Origin: an uncultured Opitutaceae bacterium
Lineage (GTDB): Bacteria; Verrucomicrobiota; Verrucomicrobiia; Opitutales; Opitutaceae
NCBI GenBank assembly: GCA_903862935.1
Contig: CAIOZY010000055.1
Coordinates: 1 to 62,595, forward strand
Length of the DNA: 62,595 bases
Direction: 5' to 3'
Shown: piece by piece, positions 59,283 to 62,595 of the stretch
Layout: every line of letters starts with the position of its first letter
Numbering within the stretch: the stretch's first letter is position 1
Notes under the pieces: model-generated
Database searches by the model: none
What the model was told of the DNA's origin: nothing
Seen by the model: the letters and a program-made list of their open reading frames with translations, nothing else
Program-made: the position numbers and the translations under genes

Positions 59283-62006
59283 GTGCCCCCCCTCCTGGAG
59301 CTGTCCGCCGTATCCCGCCTTCCCTCCCCCGGCGACAACGTCGGGATCGCGACCCGCCGAATCGAGGCCGGAGAGACGGTAACCCTCGGCGGCGCGCCTC
59401 GCACCCTGCGGCACACAATCCTTGAGGGGCACCGCTTTGCGGTACTCCCAATTCTCCAGGGCGCGGAACTGCTCTCCTGGGGACTTCCCTTCGGGGTGGC
59501 GCTGGCCGACATCGCCCCCGGCGATTACGTCTGCAACCGGTTCACGCTTGAGGCGCTCGCAGAACGCAACCTGCCGGGCGCTGTCTTGCCAGCGCAGCCC
59601 AATTTCGAGAATCGGATTGTCCCCTTCACGTTTGACGAGGCCTCGTTCCACCCCGCAAAGCAGGTGGATCCCGCGCCGGATGCGGCGTCCCGCACGTTCC
59701 TCGGATTCCAACGAGGCAGAGGGCGTGGAGTGGGGACAAGAAACACGATTGTCATCCTCGGCACCTCGTCACGCACAGCGAGCTGGGCCCGCCAGCTCGC
59801 CCGGCGCCTCGAACCCCTAGCGGACGCACACTCCTCCCTGGACGGGATCGTCGCCATCGCCCACACGGAGGGGGATGGACCCGAGAGGATCAACAACCGT
59901 TCGGAACTCCTGCGGGCCCTGGCCGGTTTCATGGTTCATCCCAACGTGGGGGCCATCCTGGCCGTCGACTCCGGGGACGAGGCGGTTGGCAACGCCGAGC
60001 TCAGGCGCTTCATGGAGGAAAACGGCTATCCCCTCGGGGCCGTGCCGCACCGGTTTCTCACGCTGGGCGGTCCCCTTGAGGATGCCCTCACTGAGGGCGA
60101 AACAATCGTAAGGGAATGGATCCCGGCCGTCTCCGCTCAGCGCCGGCAGCTTGTGCCCCTATCCGGACTGCGGATCGGGCTCCAATGCGGGGGTTCCGAT
60201 GCCTTCTCCGGAGTCTCCGCAAACCCGCTCATCGGGCGGGTCGCCCGGGAGCTCATTCGCTGCGGGGGCGCGGTGAATCTCGCCGAGACCGATGAGCTGG
60301 TCGGTGCCGAGTCCCACATCCTCGCGCGGGTGAGCGATTTGGAGACAGCTCGACGGTTTCTCGCGGCGATCGCCCGCTTCAAGGAGCGACTTCGTTGGCA
60401 CGGCGCGACGGCCGAGGGGAACCCTACAGCGGGCAACCGCTTCCGCGGGCTGTACAACATCGTGCTGAAGTCCCTCGGGGCAGCGATGAAAAAGGACCCC
60501 GAGCTGCGGCTCGACCGGGTGATCGACTACGCGGAGCCCATGCGTCTCCCGGGGTTTTTCTTCATGGACAGCCCAGGCAACGACCTGGAGAGCGTGGCGG
60601 GGCAGGTCGCCGCAGGCTGCAACGTGATCTTGTTCACGACCGGCAACGGCTCGATCACGAACTTCCCGTTCGTGCCCACGATTAAAGTCACGTCGACGAC
60701 CCGACGCCACGAGCTTCTCAAGGCCGAGATGGACGTAAACGCGGGCGCCTACCTAGACGGGGTTCCCATGGACACCTTGACCCAGGAAACCTTCGAGCGG
60801 GTCTGCAAGGTCGCCGGGGGACTGCGAACCCGTGGGGAACTCGCCGGGCACTCCCAGGTCTCGATCTGGAGGAACTGGCGTCAGTCTGATGCCTCCCGCT
60901 TGGCCCTGATCCGCTCGCTCCCCGTTCCGGACGGGCGGCCTTTGCCCCTGGCCCAGCCGGGGCCAAAGGTCCCCGACCTTGCTTTCCCCGCCTTTCCCGT
61001 TGCAGGCGACCCGGCGGCGTGGGCTTGCGATCGGGTGGGCCTGATCATTCCGGCAAGCCTGTGCTCAGGCCAGGTCGCCCGACTCGCAGCCGAGCGCCTG
61101 ACCCGCCTCGGCATCGGCCGGGACCGGGGAATCACGCGGTTCGTCGCTCTCACTCACACCGAGGGCTGCGGATTTGCCGGGGAAAACCTCTACGTCATGC
61201 TGCCTCGGACCTTCCACGGTTACGCCGTCCACCGGTGTGTGGCGGCCGCCCTTTTCCTGGAGCACGGATGCGAAAAGATCCCCAACGACGTCATGCGCCG
61301 CCGCCTCGTGAGCCGGGGAGCCGAGCCGGCGCGCTTCGGCTGGGCGAGTGTGCAGCTGGATGGGGGAATCGACCCGGTGCTCGCCAAGATCGAGGCTTGG
61401 TTCGCCACCCGGCTGGCCCTCCTGCCTGCCACAGCCCGGCAGCCGGCTGGACTTTCGGCTCTGTCCCTTGGGTTGATGAGTTCAGACTGCGTGGCCCCGG
61501 AGACCGCTGACGCTTTTTCCGCGCTGGCCCGGGTCGTTGTCGCCGCGGGCGGCAGCGTCCTCGTTTCCGAGAGCGACGCCCTGCTCCGCGCGGGGGTTTT
61601 CCGCGAGCGAGTCCTGGGCGGACTCTCCCCACGCGCCACCCTGGCCTACGGCGAGCCCCTCGCGCTCCCCGGCTTTCATGTGGTCTCAACCGAGTCGGAG
61701 CACTGGGTCGAGAACCTCACGGGACTGGGGGGCTGCGGCGCCCAGCTAGTCCTGGCATGCGTCGGGGGACAGGCCCGCCAAGGCCATCCCTTCGTTCACC
61801 TCATCCAAGTCGCACAGGCGGGCGGAAAAGGGCAGATCCCTTCTAAGGACATAGACGGTTTCCTGTCCGGGGATCCGGGGGCGGACTATGCGAGCCTTTT
61901 GAGGCTTGTCCTCGACACGGCGGGCGGCCAGAGGGCCTCGGTCGCCTCGGCCCACGGCTTCGTGGACTTCCAATTGACCCGCGGGCTCCTGGGAGTGTCG
62001 ACCTGA
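59283..62006 (+). CDS. Double-module UxaA/altronate-dehydratase-like protein
   Basis: 907 residues from GTG 59283 (alternatives: GTG 59268, TTG 59247). An N-terminal SAF domain (about 12-90: NVGIATRRIEAGETVTLGGA to DYVCNRFTLEAL) is followed by a UxaA lyase module (about 135-530) with GRGVGTRNTIVILGT, VAIAHTEGDG, LQCGGSDAFSGVSANPLIG and PGNDLESVAGQVAAGCNVIL. A second, degenerate UxaA-like module (about 565-880) repeats these: VALTHTEGCGF, SLGLMSSDCVAPETADAF, ENLTGLGGCGAQLVLACVGG. Classical UxaA is about 500 residues and dehydrates altronate (iron-dependent), so this is nearly double. The substrate is probably a sugar acid. It is a single gene, with the tmRNA downstream. Confidence 0.85.
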   Translation: MPPLLELSAVSRLPSPGDNVGIATRRIEAGETVTLGGAPRTLRHTILEGHRFAVLPILQGAELLSWGLPFGVALADIAPGDYVCNRFTLEALAERNLPGAVLPAQPNFENRIVPFTFDEASFHPAKQVDPAPDAASRTFLGFQRGRGRGVGTRNTIVILGTSSRTASWARQLARRLEPLADAHSSLDGIVAIAHTEGDGPERINNRSELLRALAGFMVHPNVGAILAVDSGDEAVGNAELRRFMEENGYPLGAVPHRFLTLGGPLEDALTEGETIVREWIPAVSAQRRQLVPLSGLRIGLQCGGSDAFSGVSANPLIGRVARELIRCGGAVNLAETDELVGAESHILARVSDLETARRFLAAIARFKERLRWHGATAEGNPTAGNRFRGLYNIVLKSLGAAMKKDPELRLDRVIDYAEPMRLPGFFFMDSPGNDLESVAGQVAAGCNVILFTTGNGSITNFPFVPTIKVTSTTRRHELLKAEMDVNAGAYLDGVPMDTLTQETFERVCKVAGGLRTRGELAGHSQVSIWRNWRQSDASRLALIRSLPVPDGRPLPLAQPGPKVPDLAFPAFPVAGDPAAWACDRVGLIIPASLCSGQVARLAAERLTRLGIGRDRGITRFVALTHTEGCGFAGENLYVMLPRTFHGYAVHRCVAAALFLEHGCEKIPNDVMRRRLVSRGAEPARFGWASVQLDGGIDPVLAKIEAWFATRLALLPATARQPAGLSALSLGLMSSDCVAPETADAFSALARVVVAAGGSVLVSESDALLRAGVFRERVLGGLSPRATLAYGEPLALPGFHVVSTESEHWVENLTGLGGCGAQLVLACVGGQARQGHPFVHLIQVAQAGGKGQIPSKDIDGFLSGDPGADYASLLRLVLDTAGGQRASVASAHGFVDFQLTRGLLGVST

Positions 62007-62035
62007 GGCGACGGCAGCCTAATGCCCGGACGGGT

Positions 62036-62045
62036 AAGCATGCTT
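62036..62045. repeat. Ten-base palindrome upstream of ssrA
   Basis: AAGCATGCTT, a perfect palindrome 30 bases after the UxaA-like stop and 93 bases before the tmRNA. It could be part of the ssrA control region; nothing else supports a role. Confidence 0.2.
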
Positions 62046-62137
62046 GCAGTCTTTCGCGACCGGGAGCACGATGTCCGGCTGGTTCTTTGATCTGCTGTGC
62101 ACCGATCTCAGTCACGTGATCCGTTTTTTCCCTTTTC

Positions 62138-62489
62138 GGGGGTGTTCCGGATTCGACCCTTGGTTGGAGTGCGCCGCTGCCTGTCGAGAGCCGAAGGTCT
62201 CTCGTTAAAACCCCTTCGAACCAATAAGAGGCAACTACGAAGCAATGCCCATGGCCGCTTAAGGCGGCCACGCAAGCCCGGCGACACCTGCTAGCCGAAG
62301 CTTGCGACGACAGCAGGCATAGTATGCGGAGCCACCCGCGGGCTGCATACCGTACCTTCACCCGGGGGTTGGCTGGGAACTGAGCGCGCGCCGTCGCGTA
62401 GTCCTGGCGAGATAAACTCGGCGATACACAGGTAGATGTGGCGTGCAAAGGTCAGGGGCACGCGGGTTCAACTCCCGCCACCTCCACCA
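62138..62489 (+). ncRNA. ssrA: tmRNA (ssrA)
   Basis: 352 bases. The 5' end GGGGGUGUUCCGGAUUCGAC and the 3' end CACCUCC-A-CCA (62479-62489) pair as a seven-base acceptor stem (one G-U). The T arm GCGGG-UUCAACU-CCCGC is at 62461-62478 or so. The tag frame begins at a GGC resume codon (62230-62232) and reads GNYEAMPMAA to UAA at 62260-62262, giving an AGNYEAMPMAA tag when the charged alanine is added. Pseudoknot-type GC stems follow the stop (GGCCGCUUAAGGCGGCC). It rescues stalled ribosomes with SmpB; smpB is not in the window. CCA is encoded. It is a one-piece form. Confidence 0.96.
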
Positions 62490-62533
62490 TTTCGATTGCT
62501 CAACATCAACGCATTACACAACGAGGTGGCGGG
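62474..62533. repeat. 11-base inverted repeat of the tmRNA 3' end
   Basis: CCCGCCACCTC inside the tmRNA 3' end (62474-62484) is matched by its exact reverse complement GAGGTGGCGGG at 62523-62533, 33 bases after the CCA end. In a precursor RNA the two would form a long hairpin that competes with the acceptor and T stems. It might also be the trace of an integrase target. Confidence 0.5.
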
Positions 62534-62595
62534 ATTATTGCCAATTCTTGCCAAAGTGCTGCATACGAGTGCTCCTGGCGGCATTGGCTATCAAA
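62490..62595. other. Lower-GC tail downstream of tmRNA
   Basis: 106 bases to the window edge, visibly richer in A and T than the rest. A plus-strand open frame (62497 onward, LLNINALHNEVAGLLPILAK...) runs to the edge but is too short to judge. The composition change directly after ssrA is typical of, but does not prove, an integrated element. Confidence 0.35.

Noticed and set aside
1-62595. CRISPR arrays, insertion sequences, tRNA or rRNA genes, prophage modules
   Set aside because: No spaced direct-repeat array, transposase, integrase or tRNA-like fold (apart from the tmRNA) could be identified by reading.

Overview
The window is GC-rich and almost fully coding. It looks like a chromosomal segment of a Gram-negative member of the Verrucomicrobiota, probably Opitutales. 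That placement is an inference from lpxA (lipid A), three TonB-dependent receptors (one Oar-like), bacterial TMTC-type TPR glycosyltransferases, weak Shine-Dalgarno use and many 4-base ATGA/GTGA gene overlaps. No tRNA, rRNA, CRISPR array or insertion sequence was seen. One tmRNA gene lies at the right end.

Layout. (1) 1-20233, nearly all on the minus strand. An Oar-like outer-membrane receptor (16910-20233) is followed by eight tandem paralogues of TMTC-like membrane glycosyltransferases with C-terminal TPR arrays (T1 to T8 in transcription order, 16895 down to 1606). Most are joined by 4-base overlaps. A secreted histidine acid phosphatase ends the run. (2) 20234-20580 is a divergent control region with two inverted repeats, followed by an ECF sigma factor (+). 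(3) 21285-27722 is a minus-strand housekeeping block: a conserved hypothetical, lpxA, pdxA, an IscA/ErpA-type protein, infC, a cell-wall amidase and a CpdB-like nucleotidase. (4) 28145-31737 is a three-gene cassette: patatin phospholipase, SLOG/LSDAT-like nucleotide sensor, and a membrane TrkA-N protein with a C-terminal RyR domain. It resembles a defence or stress-signalling operon and is followed upstream by aroB, a DUF2937 protein, a small beta-barrel protein and a YVTN propeller. (5) 35604-43630 (+) holds an OmpR/EnvZ-type two-component pair, a 2-hydroxycarboxylate transporter, and an RND pump with its adaptor.

(6) 43807-59129 is a locus of two converging arms. The plus arm is a TonB receptor and two secreted Cache-like proteins. 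The minus arm is a Cache-like/beta-propeller fusion, five PstS-fold binding proteins without any ABC permease, and a TonB receptor whose 3' end has been joined to the tail of a sixth binding protein. I read it as an outer-membrane uptake and sensing system for an unknown ligand. (7) 59283-62006 (+) is a double-module UxaA/altronate-dehydratase-like enzyme, followed by ssrA (tmRNA, 62138-62489) and a short tail of lower GC.

The two strongest candidates for undescribed biology are the patatin-SLOG-RyR cassette and the eight-gene TMTC operon led by an Oar-like receptor. The converging TonB/Cache/binding-protein locus, with its chimeric receptor, comes next.
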